DNA of 64,000 nt from Phlegmacium glaucopus (Eukaryota; Basidiomycota; Agaricomycetes; Agaricales; Cortinariaceae). A program made the position numbers and the translations under genes. Within the stretch, counting starts at the first letter, position 1; the number at the start of each line of letters is the position of its first letter. The DNA lies in contig MU129998.1 of assembly GCA_015039465.1 (NCBI GenBank), forward strand, positions 1 through 64,000, read 5' to 3'. Positions 1 through 10,446 of this stretch are shown piece after piece. The notes under the pieces were generated by a model. That model searched no databases and had not been told where the DNA came from. It saw only the letters and a program-made list of their open reading frames with translations.

Positions 1-577
1 TTAGTTGAAGTGAATTCAAAATATTGGAAAGGTTATACTTTCTAGAAAACCCAACTTGCATTATTAAGATTGTATAAAGTATTGATTGAGTGATTGTTTT
101 GAGTAGAGATTTTATAATCTTGAAAATACACCTTTTCTCAACAACCTCTGTGCAGTTACATCAACGGATAGGAATATTATCAAATATTCCAAATGGGACT
201 TTGCTGGGCTCGATGAACTACCTGACGCGGGCTCGATGATACTGGAAACGGTGTGTGATCCAGGAATTTGGTGCGTATTTGATTTGTTTCATATGGCGTG
301 CAGCGGTTTCGTGTGATTTCGGATAAATGATAGATACTTGGGGTGACTTATGACAGGGTACGGCGAGTGGAGATGCTTTGAGACGATTTTGAACTGTGGT
401 ACTGGCATTACTATTGCTATATGTGCCCTTCAGCGTGCCCATCTTTTCATGATGGCGTACAAGCCTAGGCCAAGTCAATAATTCGTTTGGCAATTCGTTT
501 GGTAAGTCTTTTGAGGATGCGATCTCGGGATTGGTAAATGGTGGTGATGCGTCGAGTACTACTTCTGTACTAATAGA

Positions 578-1711
578 TCATTTATTTGATATTTTGGTGT
601 CTTGCAGCGGCGAAACAATCTTCGATTCGATAAGGCCGTCAATGGCCTGTTGGGTCTTTGTGATCTCCGGAAATGAACCGGTAGCGAGTTTGCTTGATGA
701 TTTCTGCTGCGTTGTTGGCAGAGAGGGGCTTGACGATGTGTGGCATGGCGACGAGGTAATTGTCGACTCGATATTGCTTGCTTGTTGAGTCTTCAAGCTA
801 GTAGCAACCGAAAATAAACATAGGCTTTCATATAGTGACGTTGGATAGGTGCTGGGACCTCTGGATGGTTGACTATTCAAGTGTATTGGGCTGGGACGTG
901 TTTCCGGCTTGGATTCACAGACATTCGGAATCTCTGGTATGATTTCTTGAGTTGATGGCTTGACTATATCGAGGGTTTTGGATCGAAACGGCATAGGTGC
1001 GACGAACTGGGGTAAGCGCGTAGTGGCTAAATTCATAGATGGACGTGTTTTGAATGTTGAATCCAATGGGACAGGTGGCGATGTCGAGGATTTGATTGAA
1101 TCTTCTTGTACTTTGATCTTGGGCCTAGATTCCGTGATAGTCGACAATGTGAGAATGAAAATTGATGCCAAATATATGTCTTCGAGTGGCCAGGGGTCGT
1201 CTGGGTGATGGAATGGGCTTTTCATGCGTAATTGAAGTCGTACTTGGGCTCGGAGGTTCGCTTGAAGGCCTCGAAGGAAATAATTGCTAACTTCTCGATT
1301 ACTGAGTCTTGATTTTGACTGAAGATACATGGCGATACGCAGAAATGACCGGTAATACTGTCCGAACTCGTCTTGGTTCCTGATTGAGGCGAGTACTTGA
1401 TTTTCTACAAGTTTCTCGAGGTCCGATATCGAATATTTCCAGCTGTCTATAGCTCCGGGATACAAATTAATGAGTTCTGCCTTGAAATTTGCCCAATTAC
1501 TCATATTTGCTGATGTCTGCATGCTCCATAACTCGTATTCTTCATCTGGTGCATAACGGATGGTCCAAATAATAAGCTCTCTTTGGCTGAGACCATGTTG
1601 AGTTCCTAGTTGAGCAATTTCATCAAGAAATCGGATGAGCGAAGATGGTTTTCCGTCAAATTTGGGCGCGGACGGATCGTATCGAGACGGCATTTTGAAA
1701 AATGAATCCAT
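578..1711 (-). CDS. Gag-like protein of a Ty3/gypsy-type retrotransposon
   Basis: A 377-aa uninterrupted ORF starting MDSFFKMPSRYDPSAPKF. The first 190 residues are a helical capsid-like domain (motifs KFDGKPSSLIRFLDEI, FKAELINLYPG, NYFLRGLQ) typical of gag proteins in basidiomycete Ty3-like elements. The C-terminal half is Ser/Thr/Pro-rich and disordered, ending at QDTKISNK. No CCHC zinc knuckle is visible. The intact frame suggests a recent insertion or selection on gag. The role would be assembly of the virus-like particle. Family assignment is from recognition of the fold pattern only. No protease or RT follows in frame within the window. Confidence 0.65.
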   Translation of the reverse strand: MDSFFKMPSRYDPSAPKFDGKPSSLIRFLDEIAQLGTQHGLSQRELIIWTIRYAPDEEYELWSMQTSANMSNWANFKAELINLYPGAIDSWKYSISDLEKLVENQVLASIRNQDEFGQYYRSFLRIAMYLQSKSRLSNREVSNYFLRGLQANLRAQVRLQLRMKSPFHHPDDPWPLEDIYLASIFILTLSTITESRPKIKVQEDSIKSSTSPPVPLDSTFKTRPSMNLATTRLPQFVAPMPFRSKTLDIVKPSTQEIIPEIPNVCESKPETRPSPIHLNSQPSRGPSTYPTSLYESLCLFSVATSLKTQQASNIESTITSSPCHTSSSPSLPTTQQKSSSKLATGSFPEITKTQQAIDGLIESKIVSPLQDTKISNK

Positions 1712-2091
1712 GGCTTTGGTGAACTATTTTGGGTTGATAGTATGTGGACGAATATCAATGGGAATTTAATCGATTGGGATTCCAAGTCCAATAGTTAGGT
1801 AGCGATGTGCGAGGATGTCTTTGACGATACAGACCCTGAAAGGGTGAAATGAGATCTGCGATTGACTGCGATGCTTAGTTTGACGCTGGCGAAATTCGGA
1901 TATGTGATATGTGAAGGGTGTTCCTGATCAGATGTGATGCGATTGTAGATCAATGTGGATCAACGTGGCTGGGCGTGGTAACGACTGTGGGTTTTCGAGA
2001 TGATGGATGCTGATGTGCTGACTTGACAACAAAATATGGAATTAGCCCCTCGCGGTGGGCTCCAGTTGTGAGGAATAGTTTCCGGGTGCGA

Positions 2092-2099
2092 GTATATAG
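2092..2099 (-). promoter_or_regulatory. TATA-like element in the LTR upstream of gag
   Basis: On the minus strand CTATATAC lies about 390 nt upstream of the gag start, next to an interrupted GTTGAC/GTCAAC palindrome. This is the position expected of an LTR promoter. It is a sequence match only. Confidence 0.35.
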
Positions 2100-2130
2100 G
2101 GGGGAGTTGACTCCGTCAACTCTAATGTTC

Positions 2131-2555
2131 CGAATTTGTTGTTTTTTTATTTCTTGATATCAAATTTCTCCATTGTTAAGTTTTTATGTTCTGAATTGTT
2201 ATGTTTTTCTTGTTATTGGTTATATGTCTTTTTTGTTATTGGTTATATATTTATACTACAATATAACTACAGCTTTTTATACCTTTAGTTTGTAGTACTG
2301 TGTTTTGAAAATGGATATATGGGAATCTAAGATCCGAGAACAAAAACGGAGAGGTAACAAATTTGTATGTAAGAATGGACTGTGTAATTTCGGAGTAATT
2401 TCCAAAAGGGGAATGAATTTGAAATTGATAAAATAGGAAACGTACAAATTTGGGAAATGTAACACGGTATGAATTCCGTGTATGTAACATGAATTTGAAA
2501 TTATTAAAATAGTCATAATTCGAGGTAGGGAAAATCCCTCCTCACAAAGGGAAAA
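2131..2555. other. AT-rich non-coding stretch with a short direct repeat
   Basis: No credible gene. A block of about 22 nt (GAATTTGAAATTgATAAAAT) at 2414-2435 recurs with small changes at 2491-2512, and TATGAATTCCGTGTATG lies between. It may be the altered 5' part of the LTR copy that follows. Confidence 0.5.
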
Positions 2556-3109
2556 TGTTGGAGTAACTCCAGACCGGACGGAACGGAACCAGAACAAGTG
2601 ACGGAAAGGACTTTGGCCTCAGCATATGTGCTGTGCCGCCCAGCTCCTACAATGTCCTGATTTTGGAACTGGAAGAGAATGGAAAGATGGAAGACCTCAG
2701 TGACTTAGAGGATGAACAAGAGGAGGAAACTAAGTCGATATTTGAACTGAGGAAAAACATACAAGTTTTGAGTACTTAAATATAAAAGGAATAGCAACCA
2801 AAATATAGAATATAAATATAAGTGCTGCATTCTGCTCCCGGAAAAGGTCCTGCATTCTTGGGTGAATAATCCATAGCGGGTATGCTGACTGATGGTGGGA
2901 AAGATGATGACAAAGAATAGTGGTAGTGGCGAAGAAGTGGTAATGAGTTTGGAGTGATGTCGGAAGAGCCAGAATGATATGGAAGAGTCTCAGAGTCGAA
3001 CGTAGGAGGAATAGAACCAGAGACAAGGGAAAGTACTGGAGCAGAGTATGGACTACTGGAAACAACTCCAACGGAGCTGGACCAGAGTAACATATAACGG
3101 AATGTAACA
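2556..3109 (+). mobile_element. LTR, family L1, copy with abnormal 5' end
   Basis: Closely related to the complete solo LTRs at 5911-6482, 46962-47542 and 57640-58123. It shares the 'gacctcagtgacttagagg' block, the 'attcttgggt' block and the terminal AATGTAACA. The 5' end (TGTTGGAGTAAC) lacks the TTAAGTTTAAA...GTCAC segment of the other copies, and the 5 nt before it do not match AGTAG after the 3' end. It is therefore deleted or rearranged at its 5' side. Confidence 0.7.
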
Positions 3110-3186
3110 AGTAGGTTATATTAGATTTAAATTCAAATTCAAAAAAAATACCAGCCAAGGTAGTAGGGGTGCTCGTCATCATTCTG

Positions 3187-3450
3187 CTCGGCATTTGTCC
3201 ATTCATTGTCCTTGGTTTGTTGTTTGTTGTTGTTTGTTTATGTTTGTTCATCCATTTTTGGCATTCATTGTTTGTTTGTTCATTGTCATTTGTTGTCATC
3301 CATTCAGCATCTTTGTTTGTCATCATTTACCTGTCATAGTCTACATTAGAAATAAATCAAAACCTGAAAAAATACCTTGGAAGGGGTACTGTCCATGTCT
3401 GTTATCATTGTGCTAATTGTTGTTGTGATTATTGTTGTTGTGCTTATTGT
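3187..3450 (+). repeat. TTG/TTTG-rich simple sequence
   Basis: Runs of TTGTTTG, TGTTG and CATTG dominate this stretch. ORFs here are low-complexity artefacts. Confidence 0.6.
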
Positions 3451-3734
3451 TGTCATCCCTGTGTGATTTCATAGTCATATTGTAACAATTAAATCAAGAA
3501 ACTCACCAAAAATAACTTCCCTAGTGAGGAGTTGTTGGTGTTAGCATCATTATCACTGGTGTTGTTCACATTGCATTGTTGTGTTTTGTTGATAGCTGAG
3601 AGTCAATGAGATTTTTAAAACTCCAACCCCCAAAATATGGGTTCTGGCACTTGTCTGGCACCTAACAATATTTTATAGATTTTAAATTCAATTCTGCACA
3701 GGAAAATTAGAAAAAAATATTGACAGAAAGTTCA

Positions 3735-3903
3735 GTTTGAACCAGTTTGAACCCGGTTCTCAAAATTTTAGAAATGTGAGAACCGAGAACCAAACCAACA
3801 GCCCAAAATCCCTGGACTGAACTGAACTGAACCTGAACCAACAGTTCAGTTCTTTCAGTTCTCGGTTCTTGCATCAGTTCAGAACTGAACTTTGGCATCA
3901 CTA
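3735..3903. mobile_element. Fragment of a hAT-like miniature element with a GAACTGAACT array
   Basis: Repeated GAACTGAAC/GTTCAGTT units end at TTTGGCATCACTA. Its reverse complement (TAGTGATGCCAAAG) resembles the termini of the full-length elements at 8960, 43935 and 46249. No matching left terminus or 8-bp TSD was found, so this is one end only. Confidence 0.5.
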
Positions 3904-5910
3904 CATGGGGCACTGTAAAGTACTGGAAAAAGAGATAAAATAAATTTATTTGAGTTATTTAGATGTTTCAATACCACAATGATAGGGTAGGATTTATAAA
4001 AATGCCTTAGAGAGTTTTTGAGAGAGTGGATGGGTGATAGAAATACTCTCAGATGTTGAATTTTTGTGTCAGCATGAAGAACTAAAACTTGTCTGAACAC
4101 TTAAACTTAGGTGTCTAGACGAGGGCAGGAATATGTGATAGTATTGGTTCACACTGATGAGGAGTCCCCTCCTCATTGATATGCTTAGATACTCTACAAG
4201 CTGTGGCTGTACTACTGATAGTAATCTACAAGCTGTATCCGCTATTGGTCAACATACCACTACACAATAATGATGCAATATGACGTGACTAGCATGCAAT
4301 GTTCTAGAATATTCCAACATCAGATGCTTGGGTGAGTCTACTCTTGGGATATCAGATAGGGTCTACTACTGGGATAAAAAAAATTGGGATAAGTTACTGT
4401 GTCCACTATTGGGATAAGAGACAGTGTCCACTATTGACATAAGAGACAGTGTCCACTGTTGTGATGCAGCCAGGGGTCCAGGGGCTGGCAAGCCCTGAAT
4501 CCATGCTGTAGGCCAGTGAAACGGAGCGGAGCCATGCCAAAGGCACAGGTTCATGCCCAGTGAAAATCACACTGAAGTAGATTGAATTGATTCAAATAAA
4601 ATTGAAGAAAGTGTGTCAAAAATAGAATTAAATAGCCCTCCATCAAATTCCTGCTTACAAAGCTGTGTAAATGCATGCATGTGTGTAATGATGCACACTC
4701 TTGTGCAATTGTGCACTTGTGTCAACCTGTTTCCCACCTAGTGTCATCTGACTTAGATTTTTTTTTCAAGTCCTTCAATGTATGCTGCAAACATGCCCAC
4801 ACATTGACCGACATTCCTTTAGCTACATCCATCATCTCTCCACTGTTTCCTCAATGTTTCCTCCCCTCTTTCAGGCTCATGGCTTGTTCCTCCACAAAGT
4901 AAGTTATTTAAATTTTTAGGTTGTATTCTTCCTAAATGACAGGCAACAACAAACAGCAACAGTATGAAATGAACCCAAAAAATTAGCAACAACAGCCACA
5001 ACAACAACCTCACTACCACTGTGAGCTGCTCACAGGGTAAATATGATCGCAGGGATGCAGGGACGGAGGGACTGGCTGCAGCTACAGGGATAACAAAAGG
5101 GAGGCAACTAGCACAACAGAGATGTGACATGGCAGTGACAAGCTCATGCCCACCCTGCGCTTTCCCCATCAACATTGGTGGATGGATCTGTGTTGACTGT
5201 GTAGCTACATAGTTCAGTATATACATGGCATCCTGATGCATTCTGTACTAATAATTCAATATAATATATTTTCATGTTATTGAAATTATTGTATGAATAG
5301 TATGGGCAGATATACTAATTATAGAACTATTTATTAGACCTATTTTGATGGTACTCAATCTTATTTGATTCAACATCGAATAAAATTGAAAGGCATATGG
5401 AGAGCAAAGTGGGCATCATGATGATGTCATTTTTCTATATTTAGGCAGGTGCCTGATTACATAAGTTAGTTAGTCCACCTGTGATGGCCTTAACAAAAAA
5501 ATTGACATCCAAGGTGGTTTGGGAAACAGAATCCCGGACCGGTACCTGGTTGGTTAGTCCAGGCCGGAGGCCCCCAAACAAGCAGCCTTTCAAATTTTAT
5601 GTTATATAAGCTGATGAAATGTGAAATGCAAGATGCGAGATGTGAGATGCACCCAGCTTTGAACATCTCTATTCTCCAAGGTCCCTTCTATGCAATCACC
5701 ACTGTAGGTTGGAGCTGGGACTTAAGCTAGCATCAGACTGATGCTTCAGGTCATGTCCACTGTGGTTGACAACAGGCTGGTATTAGTCCAATTTTCCCAT
5801 AGCCGCCAGGATCCCACCAATCTGATACCATGTGAGAAAGTGATGTTGATACATCACATGGCCCAGGTTGCTTCCACATTAAGCCAAAATGGGCGTGTAT
5901 CTACTTATTT
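3904..5910. other. Non-coding, repeat-derived stretch
   Basis: No gene is supported. It contains the 25-bp minisatellite listed separately. Around 4112-4320 there is a possible decayed LTR on the minus strand, with a TGTTGGAATATTC start at 4320, but no TSD. The longest open frames (140 aa on the minus strand at 4819-5241) show no domain, no intron logic and no codon signal. Confidence 0.5.
4386..4460 (+). repeat. 25-bp minisatellite, three units
   Basis: Three head-to-tail 25-bp units at 4386-4410, 4411-4435 and 4436-4460. The core is GATAAGAGACAGTGTCCACT. Units 2 and 3 differ at two positions, and unit 1 has TTACTG in place of AGACAG. Confidence 0.85.
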
Positions 5911-6482
5911 TGTTAAGTTTAAAAACAAGGAAGTCACGTCGGAGTTACTCTGGAACGGAACCGGAACAGTAACCCGGAAAGGACGTTGGCCTCAGCGTGT
6001 GTGCTGTGCCGCCCAGCTCCTAAGGTGTCCTGATTTCGGAACGGAAGAGGAAAGTAACAAGTCGGAAGACCTCAGTGACTTAGAGGAAAAACAAGAGGAG
6101 GAACTAAGTTGATATTCGAACTGAGGGAAAACATACAAGTTTTGAGTACTTAAATAAATAAAGGAATAGCAACCAAAATATAAAAGATAAATATAAGTGC
6201 TGCGTTCTGCTCCCGGAAAGGTCCTGCATTCTTGGGTCAATAATCCATGGCGGGTATGCTGACTGATGGTGGGAAGGATGATGACAAAGAATAGTGGTAG
6301 AGGTGAAGAAGTGGTAATGGGTTTGGAGTGACATCGGAAGAGTCGGAATGATATGGAAAAGTCTCAGAGTCGGACGTAAGTGGAGTAGAAGTGGAAACAA
6401 GGGAGAGTACTGAAAGGAGTACAGACTACCGGAAACAACTCCGTTGGAGTCAGACCGGAGTCACGTATGACAGAATGTAACA
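5911..6482 (+). mobile_element. Solo LTR, family L1 (TSD TATTT)
   Basis: A 572-bp sequence beginning TGTTAAGTTT and ending AATGTAACA, so it has TGTTA...TAACA inverted tips. The 5 bp before it (5906-5910, TATTT) are repeated exactly after it (6483-6487). A 5-bp TSD with TG...CA ends and no internal coding region is the signature of an LTR left by LTR-LTR recombination. The internal region of this family is not in the window. Confidence 0.93.
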
Positions 6483-7509
6483 TATTTACTCATTTGCAGA
6501 ATATCAGCAGTGGAAACGACTTGTGACAATGAAGTTGTTGTGGCTGTACACTTAGTCATCCTGTCAGATCAGTCCCACAAATCACATGCATATGATCACA
6601 TGATCCAGAAGGAAGCATACAATAGTCCCAAGGCTGGAAAAACCTTAAGACCAGACTGGACTATAACCGATCAGGACCAGAAAATATCATGACTGCTCAA
6701 AGACCACAACTGTGGTGCAGTCCTCAGTCCATCTCTATGTGGCAAACTTGAAGACCAACCAAAAACCAGTTTAAACCAGTCTTTTGGGCCCTAAAAATAC
6801 ACACAGGTATCCCTGTGTCACAGCTTTCAAAGGTTCAGAATGAAATGTTTATGCCTATAACTAATTCTATATGCTTAAAAACAGTCACACATTGTCACAC
6901 ATAGCCTATAAATGACCGCAGGCAACCGTCAGCAGTCCCAAATAGTCACACATCATCACATATACTGTATCATTTTGATTGATTTGTCCAGGGGTGTGAC
7001 CTGGGACACAGTGGACAAAATTTAGCATTCAGCCACTCCAGGCGTCACCTAGAACAGACTGAAATTCTTAGACAAAATACTGAAAGACCAGTCTGGGACT
7101 GGTTATGAACTGGTCTGGACCATGCCTGGTTCAGACCAGTCCTAAAACCACAGAAAGCTGGTCTTTGAGTACTTTGAACCAGAACCAGTCCCAGTCTCAG
7201 TCTTTCCAAATATAGGCAAAAACCAAATGAGGCACTGGAATATAATGCCTGGTGGTTGCAATGCCAGGAACCCCCAAAAGTTGAGCATTTTCATATTCTG
7301 AGATGTTTCTGAGATGCCATACAATGAACCAATATGGTACAGGCCCAAAGAGCCTCATTGAAGCCTATACAATATGTATTTTCAAAGCATTGATGCCACT
7401 TAATCATGAATGAATAGACACAAAGTAAAGTTTATAATGTTCTACCAAAACTTTATATGCAATATTTCCTGAAACTTCTGCAAGATATACCAACTTTTGG
7501 ATGCTCCTG

Positions 7510-7694
7510 GTATCAGAACCATAACAAGTACCATGCTAACATAATCATGATGCATGTGATTGTTCAGAACAATCACATGCATGCTGAGTTAATTACATAT
7601 GGTATCAGAACCATACCAGGCTAACATAATCATGATGCATGTGATTGTTCAGAACAATCATGTGTATGTATGCTACCATGAAAATACCCAAGTT
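7510..7694 (+). repeat. Tandem duplication (about 90 bp unit) carrying a palindrome
   Basis: Two adjacent copies begin TGGTATCAGAACCATA (about 7510 and 7601) and end AGTTAATTACATA. Each carries TGTGATTGTTC-A-GAACAATCA. In the first copy the inverted repeat is perfect over 15+1+15 bp (7551-7581, arm TGCATGTGATTGTTC). Confidence 0.85.
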
Positions 7695-8200
7695 AATTAC
7701 ATAACAGAGTCAGTAAAATCCTTCATCTGTACCTTACTGCCATAGCTGTGGTATATGGTGTTCCGGTTGATGGCCATAGCTGTGCTTGGATCAGCTAAAG
7801 CTGAGCTCAGAATATTTTATCCTGAAGTTGAGATGACTATTTTCATTGTTCTACCTGTGAGACAGCTTTGGCAACAAATCATAACAAGACTCTTTGCACG
7901 TAGCAACCAATAAATTTTCACCAATTGCAGCCATATTACATTTTTGTACTATCTTAGTCTCTATACACATGAAATTTTTAGATATGAGTTTGTCAATGAC
8001 CTTGGTTTTATCAAAAGTCCAATACACTTGTTTTTGACCACTGGCATTCCCAAGGTCATCAGGTACAAGCACTCCATTTCATCCAAAACCAAAGGCACAG
8101 CTTGGTGGAGCAAAGAAAAGGAATAATGGAAATGCATTTTCCTTACCAATTTCATGATGATTTTTGGATCAAAGAATAAATAATAATTATTTAATGAGCA

Positions 8201-8231
8201 TGCATGTGATTGTTCAGAACAATCATGTGCA
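8201..8231. repeat. Palindrome copy (GTGATTGTTC type)
   Basis: Same inverted repeat as at 7551-7581: TGATTGTTC-A-GAACAATCA, with imperfect outer arms (GCATG.../...GTGCAT). Confidence 0.8.
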
Positions 8232-8690
8232 TCATGATGTTGATTATTCTGAGTGGAGTAAACATTGTAAGAAAGCTCCAAATGGCTTTTATATTCAAGA
8301 ACAACTTCCCATGGAGTTCTAGCAGTGATGATTCTAATTGTAATTTGTATTCTTTATTAAAATCTGTTATTCTGAAAAGCTGCTATGATTACACTACTGG
8401 CAGATAGACTAGAGAAAGAATGTTTAATTCTGTTAATATTTGGATTTTCTACAACAATATTAGTAAAATGTACAGTTTTATTTATTTCTCAGCTAGTCTT
8501 TATTCATTTTTTGTTGTAAAGGGACAAATTAGAGCTACATTCATAGTAAATTATACAGGCTTATACCTGCTTTAACTACAAAGACTAGTTCATCAAGACC
8601 AGTCTTTTTCGGCTTTTAACTGGTCCAAGTCAATCCAATTAACAATTTTTTGCAGTTTTAAGACCGGACTTTCAAGCACCAAATATACAC

Positions 8691-8711
8691 GTGATTGTTC
8701 TGAACAGTCAC
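8691..8711. repeat. Palindrome copy (GTGATTGTTC type)
   Basis: GTGATTGTTC-T-GAACAGTCAC. One mismatch lies between the arms, and the central base is T instead of A. Confidence 0.75.
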
Positions 8712-8959
8712 AATCAATTATGTTACATAAGAAACTCAAGTAACAACATTACTGAACAAAATCCTGTCACCAAACTGATTAATAACAATGCATGATGTGG
8801 CTATGCCTCTGGTGTTTAGTTTCTTTCTCAATTTTTGTGATATATGTAATGAAAATTGTCATGTCATTCTCCCTTAGTCATTGAGGTGAGATCTTACCAT
8901 GATTCTATGTACTATAATATTCAGCTTGTATTTGTAGATGTAATACATGGAGTAGAGAG

Positions 8960-9505
8960 TAGTGATGGGCAGGGGTTTGGGAAACCCCTGGGGTACAAGG
9001 GTAAGGGTAAGGAGGGTCAGGGTCAGGGTACAGATTTTTTGACCCTTGAAAAACCCTTACCCTTCTGGAGGGGTCAGGGTATTTTTGGGAATTTTTATTT
9101 CTCTGATATCAGAGTGATCTAACTGTTGTGTATCTATAAAATTGACTTTAAATCAGAGAAAAAGCAATCTAAAGAGGCCTCACTGCTTTCACAACAATCA
9201 GTAGCTTAAAATACTAGTCAAACCCTCTCTATTTCATTTAAAATCTATTGCTAAACACCTTTAACACCCTGAACATGTTTTAAATAATAGCTACTTTGAA
9301 GGCTCCTTTGGATTACAAAGCTTGAGGAAGGATTTGGACCAAACCCTTGCACTAAACCCTGCTGGGGTTTCTTACCCTCCAACCCCTCAGAAACCCTTAC
9401 CCTTACCCTCCAAAACCCTTACCCTCAGCCAAGGGTAAGGGTTTTTGGAGGGTAAGGGTAAGGGTCAGCCTAATTCCACCCCGGGGTTACCCTTGACCAT
9501 CACTA
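8960..9505. mobile_element. hAT-like miniature element with GGGTAA arrays (TSD GTAGAGAG)
   Basis: Starts TAGTGATGGGCAGGGGT and ends ACCCTTGACCATCACTA, so the termini are inverted repeats. The 8 bp at 8952-8959 (GTAGAGAG) are repeated exactly at 9506-9513. Both subterminal regions are arrays of GGGTAAGG/AACCCTTACC. They look like telomere repeats but are part of the element. There is no transposase, so it is non-autonomous. An 8-bp TSD and TAG termini fit the hAT superfamily. Confidence 0.9.
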
Positions 9506-9513
9506 GTAGAGAG

Positions 9514-10446
9514 AAAGGCTGAGATGATGGAAAAACAGTCACAGCCAGAATAAAAGAAACAGTAAGTCTCAATGTAATACATAACTGGAGAATATTATGT
9601 GATGCTTATTTTACCAATTGAAATTACAAGCACTTCATCATGGACAGAGATTTGATTTGATAATTTTGGGGCTGGAGCCATCGCCAACAGTCACATGTAT
9701 ATTATCATTGTTACACGTGATTGTTCTGAACAATCACATACACACTTGGCATTTTGACATTCTGTTATATGATGGCTCACTCATGCCTCTGAAAATTTAT
9801 TTTTCTCTATTCCCAAGTTCAGGGGACTATAAATATTCAGCAGCAACAAGAATTAAGAATTTTGGAGGCGTGGTGAGTGAGATATACTTAGTAATCCTCC
9901 TGATTGGGGTATTATGCTCTCTGGCAGTTATGTAAGATGCTAAAAATCACAAAACCATTTTATTTGGCTGTTAGAATATAGTTGAAAGCTATCTGCATGA
10001 AAAACCTGATTTTTAGTGTCCAAACTAGGATGAAAAACTGCAAATTTTGTATTTACAGTATTTTGGGTATAACTTTTAAACCAGACCACCAAAATTCATG
10101 ATTTTTGCATTGAGGTGTTTCATTTACTGTCCTCTATCCATCCCCAATGATTTTTGAAATTTATTTTGTGACCCAACTCGAAGATTTTGCTCAACTGGGG
10201 TACTATGAACCATGGTCGCGTCACATTAGGAGGAATACTTATGACGGGAGATGAATGTGAATACTAGATTTGCAATCTACATGGACCAGCAGGGTATAAT
10301 TAGCATATTGCCGATGAACCATCTAAGACGTATATAGTGAATAGGATAATTTGTAGACGACTAAGGAAAGGAAACAGAGTGCACTAGGTATAGACTGCGA
10401 ACCGGTAAATCAGAGAGAATGTCATAATCATTGCCGAAACCCATCT
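9514..10446. other. Intergenic stretch
   Basis: One more palindrome copy lies at 9717-9739 (GTGATTGTTC-T-GAACAATCAC). Otherwise I see nothing. The open frame at 9618-9935 has no recognisable features. Confidence 0.5.

Larger units (their letters stand above)
1..2130 (-). mobile_element. Ty3/gypsy-like LTR retrotransposon, 5' portion (rest lies left of the window)
   Basis: The minus strand carries, in order, an LTR/leader-like stretch (about 2130-1712), a gag-type ORF (1711-578) and a non-ORF stretch running off the left edge (577-1). The leader has a TATA-like block near 2092-2099 and an interrupted palindrome (GAGTTGAC...GTCAACTC) just upstream of it. Position 1-577 holds only a 91-codon open frame on the minus strand, with no recognisable protease or RT, so pol is either outside the window or lost. 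I could not fix the LTR boundaries or a TSD. The class call rests on the gag-like protein. Confidence 0.6.
6483..8959. other. Non-coding stretch of overlapping repeats
   Basis: No gene is supported. 6630-7200 and 8590-8685 are rich in GACCAGTC/GACTGGTC units and resemble 57475-57639 plus 58129-58160. Around 7243-7290 and 7480-7530 lie inverted copies of a CCAACTTTTGGATGCTCC-type block that recurs at 61.5-62.0 kb. Repeated palindromes are listed separately. Confidence 0.55.

Noticed and set aside
2730..3326. 198-aa minus-strand ORF and its counterparts at 6104-6400, 46961-47374 and 57783-58051
   Set aside because: They are chance frames through LTR family L1, which is non-coding; the frame is not kept at the same extent among copies.
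4112..4320. Possible solo LTR on the minus strand (TGTTGGAATATTC start)
   Set aside because: No 5-bp TSD and no second copy in the window; left only as a remark.
5500..5600. tRNA-like segment (GGTTGGTTAGTCCAGG, then CCGGAGGCCCCC)
   Set aside because: No complete cloverleaf, no proper B box and no acceptor stem could be drawn.
9000..9480. Interstitial telomere
   Set aside because: The GGGTAA-like array is bounded by inverted termini and an exact 8-bp TSD, so it is part of a mobile element.
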